NCBI RefSeq assembly: GCF_900000175.1
Contig: NZ_CWGJ01000001.1
Span: 62,001-126,000, forward strand
From: Estrella lausannensis
GTDB lineage: Bacteria > Chlamydiota > Chlamydiia > Chlamydiales > Criblamydiaceae
Length of the DNA: 64,000 bases
Reading direction: 5' to 3'
Translations under genes and position numbers: made by a program
Part shown: positions 36,784 through 46,519 of the stretch, piece after piece
Layout of the letters: the number at the start of each line of letters is the position of its first letter
How positions within the stretch are numbered: position 1 is the stretch's first letter
The notes under the pieces: model-generated
Told to the model about the DNA's origin: nothing
What the model saw: the letters and a program-made list of their open reading frames with translations, nothing else
The model's database searches: none

Positions 36784-38034
36784 ATGCGGGCGATATACCT
36801 TCTAATCCTTTTACTTGCCTTTTGTGTTCTAAATGAACCGCTGGCTGCAGCCGTCAAACCGGGAATTGACGTTCTAATATCAACATCGGCCCTGTCCAAT
36901 CTGAAAGGAAAAAAAATAGGCCTGGTGACTAATCACACAGCCGTTTCCCGCAACATGGAACACACCTTCGATCTGTTAAGATCGCGGGAAAAGCTGGTCG
37001 GTTACAAACTCACCGCACTCTTCGCGCCAGAGCACGGACTGTTCGGCAGCCAACATGCCAGTGAAGATGTCAAAAGCTTCGTGTCGAAGTACGGAATCCC
37101 GGTCCACTCACTACATGGTAAAACCAGAAGACCCACCGATGACATGCTGAAGGGCATTGATCTGATCATATACGATATTCAGGACATTGGTTCCCGATCA
37201 TACACCTACACCACCACCTTATACTATGTAATGGAGGAGGCCGCCAAGCGCGGCATCGGCGTCATGGTCCTCGATAGGCCGAACCCCATCGGAGGCAAAA
37301 TCGTCGATGGCCCCATGCTCGACCAAAATTTAAGATCCATGGTCGGATATATCAACGTTCCCTACTGCCACGGCATGACAGCCGGCGAACTGGCCCTGTT
37401 TTTCAACAAAGAATATGCTATCGGCTGCTCTTTGCAGGTCATCCCCATGGAAGGGTGGAAAAGAAGCATGACCTTCGACGAGACCGGTCTCCAATGGATT
37501 CCCACCAGCCCCCAGATTCCCGAGGCAACCACACCCTTTTTCTATCCCATGACGGGAATTTTAGGAGAGCTGTCGGTAGTCAACATCGGAGTCGGCTACA
37601 CCCTTCCCTTCAAAGTGGTGGGAGCACCCTGGATCGACGGAAAAAAATTTGCTAAACAATTGAACGACAACCATTTTGCAGGAATATATTTTGAACCTTT
37701 CTGCTATAAACCCTTCTTCGGCAAATTTGCAGGGCAGGACTGCCAGGGTGTGATGATTGTCATCAAAGACAAAAAACGGGTGAAACCGGTCAGCGTCCAA
37801 TTTCTCTTGATCGGCACCTTGAAGGCGCTCTACCCCGATCAATTCAAGGAAGCTCTTTCGCAGAGCAAGCAGCGGCGCCAGATGTTCGACAAAGTCAGCG
37901 GCAGCAGGGCTATTTTTGAGATGATGGAGACCAAACCCTTTATCATCTGGCCTTTGATCAGCTTTCAGGAAAAAGAGCGGCTCGCTTTCCTTGAGAAGAG
38001 AAAAAACTACTTATTGGCCGAATACCGGGATTAG
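36784..38034 (+). CDS. NamZ-family exo-beta-N-acetylmuramidase (DUF1343)
   Basis: This exported enzyme family releases terminal N-acetylmuramic acid from peptidoglycan fragments. The protein has 416 residues with a signal peptide (1-23, YLLILLLAFCVLNEPLAAA). The conserved blocks are clear: GIDVL, GLVTNHTA, FAPEHGLFG with E83 in the expected catalytic position, YDIQDIGSRSYTY, VLDRPNPIGG and VGYTLPFKVVGAPWIDG. Length is as usual for the family. It stands alone, 144 bp before groES and on the same strand. In an organism with minimal peptidoglycan it points to muropeptide recycling or to acting on another bacterium's wall. Confidence 0.93.
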   Translation: MRAIYLLILLLAFCVLNEPLAAAVKPGIDVLISTSALSNLKGKKIGLVTNHTAVSRNMEHTFDLLRSREKLVGYKLTALFAPEHGLFGSQHASEDVKSFVSKYGIPVHSLHGKTRRPTDDMLKGIDLIIYDIQDIGSRSYTYTTTLYYVMEEAAKRGIGVMVLDRPNPIGGKIVDGPMLDQNLRSMVGYINVPYCHGMTAGELALFFNKEYAIGCSLQVIPMEGWKRSMTFDETGLQWIPTSPQIPEATTPFFYPMTGILGELSVVNIGVGYTLPFKVVGAPWIDGKKFAKQLNDNHFAGIYFEPFCYKPFFGKFAGQDCQGVMIVIKDKKRVKPVSVQFLLIGTLKALYPDQFKEALSQSKQRRQMFDKVSGSRAIFEMMETKPFIIWPLISFQEKERLAFLEKRKNYLLAEYRD

Positions 38035-38102
38035 TAAAAAAAGCCGAGGCACCTCAATTTGGCAGTCAAGCGCTTCATTTGCTAAAAAAGCAACTCAAAA
38101 CC

Positions 38103-38132
38103 TTGACATAAAACCTTTCTCATCCCTACAAT
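38103..38132 (+). promoter_or_regulatory. Promoter of groES-groEL
   Basis: TTGACA (38103-38108), an 18-bp spacer and TACAAT (38127-38132) lie 46 bp before groES and are close to the housekeeping consensus. No CIRCE operator (TTAGCACTC-N9-GAGTGCTAA) is present between 38035 and 38178, unlike the groE operon of Chlamydia. Confidence 0.75.
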
Positions 38133-38177
38133 TCCAAACAAAATACGGCGTCTGCAAACTGAAAAAGGAGACCTTTT

Positions 38178-40176
<1,999 letters not shown>

Positions 40177-40190
40177 TCCATTCACTGCCC

Positions 40191-40236
40191 AGAGTCCGTC
40201 CACAAGCCACCTAATTACAGATTATGGACGGACTCT
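40191..40236. terminator. Hairpin after groEL
   Basis: AGAGTCCGTCCA (40191-40202) and TGGACGGACTCT (40224-40235) form a perfect 12-bp stem 14 bp after the groEL stop. There is no T-run. The GTCCACAAG inside resembles the MITE-family palindrome, so this may be a repeat serving as a 3'-end structure. Confidence 0.5.
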
Positions 40237-40248
40237 TAAACAAAAAGA

Positions 40249-40282
40249 GCGTTTTTAAAAAGGAATCCCTTCTTAAAAACGC
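40249..40282. terminator. AT-rich hairpin before fmdB-like gene
   Basis: GCGTTTTTAA (40249-40258) pairs with TTAAAAACGC (40273-40282) around a 14-nt loop. It is another candidate end for the groE transcript. A T-rich stretch (GTTTCTTT) follows. Confidence 0.45.
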
Positions 40283-40313
40283 CCGTTTCTTTAAACCCTT
40301 AAAGAGTCAACAA

Positions 40314-40562
40314 ATGCCTACGTACGGATACCACTGCCAAACTTGCGGCAAGTCAATAGACCTCTTCCAGAAAATCACGGACAGCCCGATCACGGAGTGC
40401 CCTCATTGCGGCAAGAATACTCTGCAGCGCGGCCCCGGCGGCGGATCGGCCATCGCATTTCAAGGTTCCGGCTTTTACATTACCGATTACCCAAAAGGTG
40501 CGTCACCGCTAAAAACCAGCTGCTGCCCCTGTGGCAAGGAAAAGACAACCTGCTCTTCTTAA
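40314..40562 (+). CDS. FmdB-family zinc-ribbon protein
   Basis: This is an 82-residue protein of the FmdB/CxxC_CXXC_SSSS regulatory family, typically found next to chaperonin or stress genes in many bacteria. It has the standard start MPTYGYHCQTCGKSIDLFQ and a second pair CPHCGK, then the hallmark GGSAIAFQGSGFYITDYPK. A further cysteine cluster (TSCCPCGKEKTTCSS) closes the protein. An open frame extends 30 codons upstream, but that part is repeat and hairpin sequence, so ATG 40314 is preferred. Its molecular role is not established. Confidence 0.88.
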   Translation: MPTYGYHCQTCGKSIDLFQKITDSPITECPHCGKNTLQRGPGGGSAIAFQGSGFYITDYPKGASPLKTSCCPCGKEKTTCSS

Positions 40563-40565
40563 CGG

Positions 40566-43493
40566 CTAGCTAGCCTTAAAGGACGAAAGAACCCTATCTT
40601 CAAATTCCCACTGTGCCCTGTAGCCCACGATTCTCTCATACAGCGACAGGATAACTCCTCTATCGCTGGCCTTGACCTTTCCGGAGAGTTCTTTAGTCTC
40701 ATTTTCCAGATCGACAAAAACCTCGTCGATCGTGATATCGGCTACAAACGCTTGGTCGGCATATCCCATCTGAGAGTAAGCATAAGCCTCCTGAAATATT
40801 GCCTCCAGAGCATCTGCCTCAGCATCATCCAAAGCAACAATTGCCTTCAGTTTATCCATCGCCTTCTCAGAAACTCTCATCCTCTCCTGATGCTCTGCAT
40901 CCAGCGTTTCAAACGTTCTGAATTTCATTTCAAAAGCAGCCGACCGGATTACCCGCAGTGCCTTCAATCCCTCTTTAACGGCTTGGCTTCCTGCCAAAGA
41001 ACCTTGCAAGTAATGTGCTTTGTCCGCCTTGCAAAGGGCTTCCTCGAAATCTTCAACACCTTCCTCTAGGTCTGCGCCCTGCGATTTCCAAAGAGAATAG
41101 AGAGTCTTCATCCTCATCAACGCTTCACTGTGGTTGATTAACCCTTCTTTAACTTGTTGACGGATCATTTCAAGCTCGCCTTTCACTCCCTGTGAAAAAG
41201 GCAGGATGCTGCCCGGTTCAAGTTCCTCTCTTGGCGCCAAAGGCAACTCTAGAATCTCTTCGACCGTCATGTCGGTGATAAGCTTCACCGCGTCCTCAGC
41301 TTCCATAAGAAATCCGGCAAGCCTGGTACCTAATTTATTCTCAAAGGCTAGCGTCTGGATTCGGTGAAGAGCTTCGTTAGCCTTGATATAACGCCTTGCG
41401 TTAAGGCCGGTGCTCCAGTCGTCTGGATTTTCCTGGACCTCTTTGTCCATCAAATTGATGGTGATCAAGCAGTCCGCAACTTCTTCCAGCACATGCAAGA
41501 CAGACAAACCGGTCAATCCCTCGGCATCCGCATCTCCAAACACCGATATGGCTGATATGTCGGTGCCTTGGTAGCCGGAGAGCTGGGCGTCACGATCCAA
41601 CTCGATAAAACGGGCAAGCTGGTAGAGTCTTTGCTCGGCCAGCGCATAAGGCGATGGCAAGGAGGAATTCAAATTCCACTCTTTGTTGTAGCGACGCACT
41701 GAAGAGAGCATATTCAGCATCTCCTGGCGCTTTTGCTCCAGCTCCAAGCCGTTGGTCTGCCAGTTCAGTTCCGCAACCCACTTTACGATCGCATCGCCTT
41801 CTTCCATGAAGAGGGCCGGGGCGTTAAAGGCAATTTGCTCCACTTCCACATTAGCCATCGAAGGAGAGGAGGTAACGTAAGTGCTCTCTTCAAGAGAACC
41901 CATGGTAAAATCGAAGGAGGAATAAAGTTCCACCTCATCAAGATCGTTCACCTCAAGATCGTTCACCTCGGCTTTACCGGAATTTGAGCCGTAGAGGAGT
42001 TCTGCATCGTCTTTTGTCAGCGTAGCGAGAAACTCATTGATCACACCAATATCAGAACCCATCTCCTGCATCAGCTTCATACGCGCCTTAACGCTTAAGT
42101 CGCTGAAAACGACTTCGGCCGGTTTGACAACAACTTGACTCTGCTGCAGCTGTTCATGCGCTTTTTTGCTCTTCGCTAAAAACTCTTCGCTTTTAGCCAT
42201 CAGCTCTTCCATGACACTGCCGTAAACGGGCTTGAGATTTTTCACCTTTTCTTCATGCTCTTTAGCCAGCTGCTGCTCAGTTACTTTAAGCGCGCCCGCG
42301 ACTTCGCTCTTGTTGGACTCAATCATCGGCTTTACTTGCTTGACAGCGTGGGGAACGAGCTCCGACAATCCGGGTTTAGATTTTGCAGCCTTCAGCTTGT
42401 CTGCCAGATTGGATTTCTGCTTTAAGTTGGCGGCGAGCAAGGAAAAATCGCCTTCTTGCACATTCAGCTTCTTTGGCTTGGGCAAGGGACCTGGATTTGG
42501 CTCAAATTTGAAATCGCTTTTGGGTTTGGGGGGCTCTGGCGTCTCTTCCATGGATTCGGCGAGCTGGGTATTTGCCACTGTCTCCTCTTGTTCAAAAACG
42601 AGCTCGTCATCGAGTATCGAATCTAAGGAAAAGGAAAATTGGCTCTTCTTATAGGCCTCTATCTCTTCGGCAAGAGCGTCCAACTCATCGAGCATCGAAT
42701 CCAAATTCAGCGATTTTTGCTGATAAGCTTCCATATCCAAAGCAAAAAATTCTTGCTCATCTTGCATTGGGGCGAGGCTGTCTAGCGAATGTTCCATAAA
42801 AAATTCGGTGGCTGCGCCTGCTGTAATCGGTTTTGTTTCAAAACCGAATGAGAAGTCGCTTACCGGATCCACTTTTTCGGTTCCAAGTTTTTTGGTAAGA
42901 ACTTCGGAATTTTTCTCCACCTCAGCCAGTAGCGCTTTCAAATCCTCTTTAGTTTCAGCCTTTGCCGCTTTCCTCGATGACTCCGGTTTAGCCCCATCCG
43001 ATCTTTTTCTCTTCTTCGGGTTGACCAGTTTTTTCCTGTCTTTAACTTCAGGAGGCGTCTTCTCAGCGGGCTTCCCGTTATCTTGGGTGTAATTTTTATG
43101 ATTGGCGATCAACGAGGCACGGCCCGGATCGAAGATGCACATCACCGGAAGGGTGACGATGCCGATCACGCTTTCGGCAGTGCGCGTTAAGTGAACTAAG
43201 GATGAGCTGATCTCAAGGTCTTTAGGAAGGGCGATCGAAGGAATAAAGAGTGTCGCGATGAAATTATAGGGCAGAAGCACTGTGGCAACCACTAATTTCG
43301 ACCCAAAGAGAATTAAATGAGCGATCGCATCGATCACGGAAGCGACTGGGGTTACCATCACGCCGATCACCCTGGCACCCACTTTGCCTATCACGGGGTG
43401 ATTCTGGGACTGATCCCATGCATCTAGCGTTTTTGTCAGTCCTTGCGCGAGCCCAAAACTCTCGCATCGCGTCAATTCTCTTTCTTGAGTCAT
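40566..43493 (-). CDS. Large hypothetical protein with NLS-like motif, possible effector
   Basis: This is a 975-residue protein with no family I can name. Hydrophobic helices occupy about 38-87 (RVIGVMVTPVASVIDAIAHL and following) and 107-121, which could anchor it in a membrane. A basic cluster at 153-165 contains PKKRKR (159-164), a classical monopartite nuclear-localisation pattern. Acidic repeats follow (LDSMLDELDALAEEIEAYKK and LDSILDDEL, about 250-300), then a Pro/Lys region and a long helical C-terminal part (about 400-975). Its size, low complexity and eukaryote-like motif suggest a secreted host-interaction protein; this is inference. The 181-bp spacer to 43675 is divergent. Confidence 0.85.
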   Translation of the reverse strand: MTQERELTRCESFGLAQGLTKTLDAWDQSQNHPVIGKVGARVIGVMVTPVASVIDAIAHLILFGSKLVVATVLLPYNFIATLFIPSIALPKDLEISSSLVHLTRTAESVIGIVTLPVMCIFDPGRASLIANHKNYTQDNGKPAEKTPPEVKDRKKLVNPKKRKRSDGAKPESSRKAAKAETKEDLKALLAEVEKNSEVLTKKLGTEKVDPVSDFSFGFETKPITAGAATEFFMEHSLDSLAPMQDEQEFFALDMEAYQQKSLNLDSMLDELDALAEEIEAYKKSQFSFSLDSILDDELVFEQEETVANTQLAESMEETPEPPKPKSDFKFEPNPGPLPKPKKLNVQEGDFSLLAANLKQKSNLADKLKAAKSKPGLSELVPHAVKQVKPMIESNKSEVAGALKVTEQQLAKEHEEKVKNLKPVYGSVMEELMAKSEEFLAKSKKAHEQLQQSQVVVKPAEVVFSDLSVKARMKLMQEMGSDIGVINEFLATLTKDDAELLYGSNSGKAEVNDLEVNDLDEVELYSSFDFTMGSLEESTYVTSSPSMANVEVEQIAFNAPALFMEEGDAIVKWVAELNWQTNGLELEQKRQEMLNMLSSVRRYNKEWNLNSSLPSPYALAEQRLYQLARFIELDRDAQLSGYQGTDISAISVFGDADAEGLTGLSVLHVLEEVADCLITINLMDKEVQENPDDWSTGLNARRYIKANEALHRIQTLAFENKLGTRLAGFLMEAEDAVKLITDMTVEEILELPLAPREELEPGSILPFSQGVKGELEMIRQQVKEGLINHSEALMRMKTLYSLWKSQGADLEEGVEDFEEALCKADKAHYLQGSLAGSQAVKEGLKALRVIRSAAFEMKFRTFETLDAEHQERMRVSEKAMDKLKAIVALDDAEADALEAIFQEAYAYSQMGYADQAFVADITIDEVFVDLENETKELSGKVKASDRGVILSLYERIVGYRAQWEFEDRVLSSFKAS

Positions 43494-43674
43494 AAAAATC
43501 CTTTTTTATGAGTCAATTATAACATCAATGAAGTTTAAATATGATTAACAGTTTATTAAGATTTAATAAACTATAGCGACAAATAATTTGAAAAAGAAAG
43601 TGCTGGCCCAAAATGTAGCATTTGCTACATTGTAAGATGTATCATAAGCTACAATCAACCCCTGGAGAAAACAG
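43494..43674. promoter_or_regulatory. Divergent control region with MntR-box-like operator
   Basis: This is a spacer between the large hypothetical gene (reverse) and the mntR operon (forward). The first 80 bp are very AT-rich. A -35-like TTGAAA lies at 43588-43593 and a -10-like TATCAT at 43640-43645, though not at ideal spacing to each other. The 20-bp palindrome at 43612-43631 lies across the expected promoter, as a repressor site would. A ribosome site CTGGAGAAAACAGATG precedes the 43675 start. Confidence 0.6.
43612..43631. promoter_or_regulatory. MntR-box-like operator
   Basis: AATGTAGCATTTGCTACATT is a perfect inverted repeat (two 9-bp arms, TT centre). As I recall the E. coli mntH operator (AACATAGCAAAGGCTATGTT), the length, symmetry and TAGCA/TGCTA core agree. 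A weaker TGTA...TACA pair follows at 43638-43653. An mntR gene lies in the operon directly downstream, so autoregulation by Mn-MntR is the natural reading. Confidence 0.75.
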
Positions 43675-44760
43675 ATGACACCGACAATGACTCAATGGAT
43701 AAAAGCCGAGACAGACGACCGATGGTTTATCAGCCGGTTCGCAAGAGCGGCCCAGGCTATCACCAAGAAAAAGGGAGGATTAGCCGGCACCCTGATGGTT
43801 TCTTCCGCCCTCGCGGCCAAAGTATACGGACTCGCTGTCGCCTATTTTACATCTGAAGGATCTGTCCGAGCATTAATCGATCTGGCCCATCACAACACGA
43901 CCGGCAACACAACCGATATTGTCTATCTGCGCTCTTTAGGTGATAGCGGCGGCTGGAGCGCGCTGGCTGTGTTCTCACTTTTTGGAACGGGTGCGCTTCT
44001 TCTCAAGCTCGTGAGGGAAGGAGAATATATCACAGTCAAGAAAGCCTTGAAGACATGGATTGCCACTCAGCACGCTGCCATCGCGGAGGATCCCGCTTCC
44101 GCCAAACACCTTTATCTGAAGATCAACGACCTCCTCGATGCCTATCAAAGTCAGTGCCTTTTTCAAAAGAGCCTTGTTGCAAGGCGCATCACAGCCCTTG
44201 ACATCCTGGAAAAAAACCCACTCCCCTCCGAGTGCTCTCTCTACCGCAAAGATAAAGCGTTGAAAAAAGTTTTCTGCGATATCAAAAGAGATCTTGAAGA
44301 GGCTACCTCGATAAAGTACTATTTTCACCGGATCCACGACGGACAGCGATCGGTTGCCAAAAATGGCATCAGCAAAAGGCTTGGCTCGCTCATCATGGGG
44401 GTGGCAATCCCCATAATCCTTATGGTCACCGCGATTTTTTCTTACGTTGGGGAATTCGGACTTGGCAAAGAGCTCTATCTCGACAAAAAGGAGCTGACGG
44501 ACACCGGACACTTCGGCGAGTGGCCTCTCAATGCCGTCGAAGCACTAGCGACAGCGTTTTTCTTCCACCTGTGGTATATGGTGAACGAGGGGGACTTCGT
44601 ACGGACAAAAAAAGCTTATAAAACATACCTGCAAAGCTTGAAGGAGACCCGATCAAGCTATAACAGGGTCGCGGAAATTGCCAATGAAGAGTTGAAAGAG
44701 CTATCGCCAAGTTTAGGATTTTTCAAGCTTCCCGGAGAATACCAGATAGAGAGGATATGA
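43675..44760 (+). CDS. Novel internally duplicated membrane protein in the mntR operon
   Basis: This 361-residue membrane protein belongs to no family I recognise. Four hydrophobic helices are visible at about 35-58, 95-113, 236-258 and 285-303. They form two halves with the same plan: helix, extracytoplasmic loop, helix, then a cytosolic signature. The signature is VREGEYITVKKALKTW (113-128) in the first half and VNEGDFVRTKKAYKTY (303-318) in the second, with 8 of 16 identical positions and most others conservative. The stop overlaps the mntR start in ATGA. The upstream operator suggests control by manganese, so transport or sensing of Mn is the leading guess. It lacks NRAMP (MntH) and MntP motifs. 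Confidence 0.85.
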   Translation: MTPTMTQWIKAETDDRWFISRFARAAQAITKKKGGLAGTLMVSSALAAKVYGLAVAYFTSEGSVRALIDLAHHNTTGNTTDIVYLRSLGDSGGWSALAVFSLFGTGALLLKLVREGEYITVKKALKTWIATQHAAIAEDPASAKHLYLKINDLLDAYQSQCLFQKSLVARRITALDILEKNPLPSECSLYRKDKALKKVFCDIKRDLEEATSIKYYFHRIHDGQRSVAKNGISKRLGSLIMGVAIPIILMVTAIFSYVGEFGLGKELYLDKKELTDTGHFGEWPLNAVEALATAFFFHLWYMVNEGDFVRTKKAYKTYLQSLKETRSSYNRVAEIANEELKELSPSLGFFKLPGEYQIERI

Positions 44761-45203
44761 AAAAAAAACAATCCAGGGCGAAGGCCTTCATCGAAACAAG
44801 AAAACAGCACCTTGCGGAAATTGCCGAAGATTACGTCGAGATCGTCTTTGACCTAATAGAGCAGAAGGGAGAAGCCAGAACCTGCGACATCGCCAAGCAG
44901 TTAGGGGTGTCGCATGTCACCGTCATCAGGACTGTCAAAAGGTTAGAGAGTAAAGGCCTTTTTCAGACCGAGAGCCACAAGCCCGTGAGATTGACGGAAA
45001 AAGGGCTGGAGCTGGCTTCCTTCAGCAAAAAAAAGCATGAGTTTTTGCTGCAGTACCTGCTTCTTTTAGGAGTTCCTGAAGAGATAGCCCGCATTGACGT
45101 TGAAGGAATGGAGCACCACATCAGCGAAGAAACCCTCAAAGCCTTTCAAACCCACTTTCAGAAGATTCAAGGTTGTCTTTTGCCGCCGCAAACTCAAAAA
45201 TAA
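44757..45203 (+). CDS. mntR: Manganese-responsive transcriptional regulator MntR
   Basis: This is a DtxR/MntR-family metalloregulator of 148 residues. The winged helix (about 35-90) has DIAKQLGVSHVTVIRTVKRL and RLTEKGLELA. The dimerisation and metal domain has GVPEEIARIDVEGMEHHIS. All six Mn ligands of B. subtilis MntR (D8, E11, H77, E99, E102, H103) have counterparts at identical spacing: D25, E28, H94, E116, E119, H120. The methionine-type ligand of DtxR is absent, so manganese is more likely than iron. The start overlaps the upstream membrane-protein stop by 4 bp. The 3' end overlaps the converging prmA by 68 bp. Confidence 0.93.
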   Translation: MKKKQSRAKAFIETRKQHLAEIAEDYVEIVFDLIEQKGEARTCDIAKQLGVSHVTVIRTVKRLESKGLFQTESHKPVRLTEKGLELASFSKKKHEFLLQYLLLLGVPEEIARIDVEGMEHHISEETLKAFQTHFQKIQGCLLPPQTQK

Positions 45204-45999
45204 GGGCCGACCACTCTCCGGAATCCACAGTCGATTGCAGCCTGGGCCCAAATGATTGGATCCAATTGCAATAAGATCGCGTGTCTTCTTTCAAAAGTCC
45301 CGATGCGATGAGTGTGAAGGCCGGAAGTTTTTTCAGATAGTTCCACGGCAACGCCTGACGCTGCTCGCTCTCTATCATGTTAATTAAGATGACCGGACTG
45401 GCTGGGGGGCTGGCTGTAACGGCCTTCCACATCTCCTCAGGAAGATGTACTGACGCCTTACCTTCAAAATGATTCAAGGCGATATTCTCTCGGGTGTGTA
45501 CAACGGCCTGCTCGTCGATATCACACGCCTCTACCCGGCTTGCGCCGAGTTTCATCGCTGCCACCGTCAAAATACCGCTTCCTGAGCCGATATCAATGCA
45601 GTAATTGCCTCTGCAGTAGCGAACCATCAGGTTCATCATCAGTTGCGTCGTTGGATGGGAGAGATCACCGAACCCCGGTCCGGCCTTTAAGAAAAAACTG
45701 CCCTCAGCCTCAATTTCCAGTTTGCTAAATTCAATCTCATACACTCCCTCATGCGCCACCCCCTTGGCGAAAGAGGCCCACTGGGCATCCCAGTCAATCG
45801 TATGGGAGCTTAACTCTTCGAAGGGAAGCTGCATGGCTTTTAAAATCTCTTGTGCTTTTTGAGTGGAGAGAATTCCGACCTCTAATCCGCTTTCGCTCTC
45901 CGAAATCCAAAGGGGTTGGACGTCTATTGACAAAAGCTGCTTCTCCAAATCACTGAAGCGCTTACCATCCATTCCGACTACTCTTAAAAAACGCTCCAT
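45136..45999 (-). CDS. prmA: Ribosomal protein L11 methyltransferase PrmA
   Basis: This is a SAM-dependent methyltransferase of 287 residues that trimethylates ribosomal protein L11. The N-terminal substrate domain (about 1-110) precedes the catalytic domain with the substrate-site block LSHPTTQLMMNL, the SAM loop CIDIGSGSGILTVAAMKLGA, the acidic ribose-binding ACDIDEQAV, and ILINMIESEQ where related enzymes have N-I-L. The C-terminus continues about 25 residues past the usual end and overlaps mntR. The distinction from other Rossmann methyltransferases rests on the HPTT and SGIL pattern. Confidence 0.88.
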   Translation of the reverse strand: MERFLRVVGMDGKRFSDLEKQLLSIDVQPLWISESESGLEVGILSTQKAQEILKAMQLPFEELSSHTIDWDAQWASFAKGVAHEGVYEIEFSKLEIEAEGSFFLKAGPGFGDLSHPTTQLMMNLMVRYCRGNYCIDIGSGSGILTVAAMKLGASRVEACDIDEQAVVHTRENIALNHFEGKASVHLPEEMWKAVTASPPASPVILINMIESEQRQALPWNYLKKLPAFTLIASGLLKEDTRSYCNWIQSFGPRLQSTVDSGEWSALIFEFAAAKDNLESSESGFERL

Positions 46000-46037
46000 G
46001 GCACCGCACTTAAATATGTTCTGATTCGGCTGATTTA

Positions 46038-46109
46038 CTATGCCGCAAGTGTCTCAAAATTTGTGGTTTTAGCTTTGAGAGAGCTAAATTCTCAGATACT
46101 TGCGGTATA
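46038..46109. repeat. Short palindromic repeat, CCGCAAG variant
   Basis: The left arm TATGCCGCAAGTGTCTCAAA and right arm TTCTCAGATACTTGCGGTAT are complementary over most of their length. It is the same size (72 bp) as the copy at 32608-32679, with compensatory CCGAAAG to CCGCAAG changes on both sides. That suggests the paired ends matter. Confidence 0.7.
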
Positions 46110-46154
46110 AATTCAACACCAAAACATACATTTTAAATTGTAATTCAGGCTCTT

Positions 46155-46316
46155 TACCGCAAGCTCGTCCAAATTTGGGTTTGCGCGCCGGGAAAACTCA
46201 CCAGGGTCGAAAGATGATGGGCGACTTCATCCTTCTAATATTAGGCAACTTGCATTTTTATAATTCCAAGACTTTCTCAAAGCCCCCCTGCCAAATTTTG
46301 CTAGGCTTGCGGTATA
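46155..46316. repeat. Composite long repeat with embedded hairpin
   Basis: The left end TACCGCAAGCTCGTCCAAAT and right end CCAAATTTTGCTAGGCTTGC then GGTATA are complementary. Between them lies a degenerate copy of the GCAAGTC hairpin (about 46219-46253). The same modular order occurs at 15650-15816 and, in part, 55425-55513. Confidence 0.6.
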
Positions 46317-46519
46317 AAACACTCTTTACGAAAACGAATCCGAGAGATAAGTTGGTACCTGGACAAGGAACTTATCGCCCCCTGATTATGACGGGCGAAT
46401 TTCTTAAAAGCTTATCCGGAAATCATTAGCCCTCGGAAAGGCCTCCCCTGGGAAAACACCGGCACCTTAAGCTTTTAAAGTTAAAAGGCCAAAAGAAGAG
46501 TAAAGAACAGGAGTTCATC

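Larger units (their letters stand above)
46000..46519. other. Repeat-rich divergent spacer between prmA and nqrA
   Basis: This gap of 520 bp is mostly occupied by a short palindrome (46038-46109) and a composite long element (46155-46316). A 109-codon frame at 46100-46429 consists largely of these repeats and I do not call it. The nqrA promoter should lie between 46310 and 46500. The repeat end GGTATAAAA (46311-46319) could again provide a -10. Confidence 0.55.

Noticed and set aside
40224-40313. N-terminal extension of the FmdB-type protein
   Set aside because: The 30 extra codons consist of hairpin sequence downstream of groEL, and the family always starts at MPTY.
46100-46429. 109-codon forward ORF between prmA and nqrA
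   Set aside because: It is made largely of the two repeat elements in this spacer, has no ribosome site and a product without domain character.
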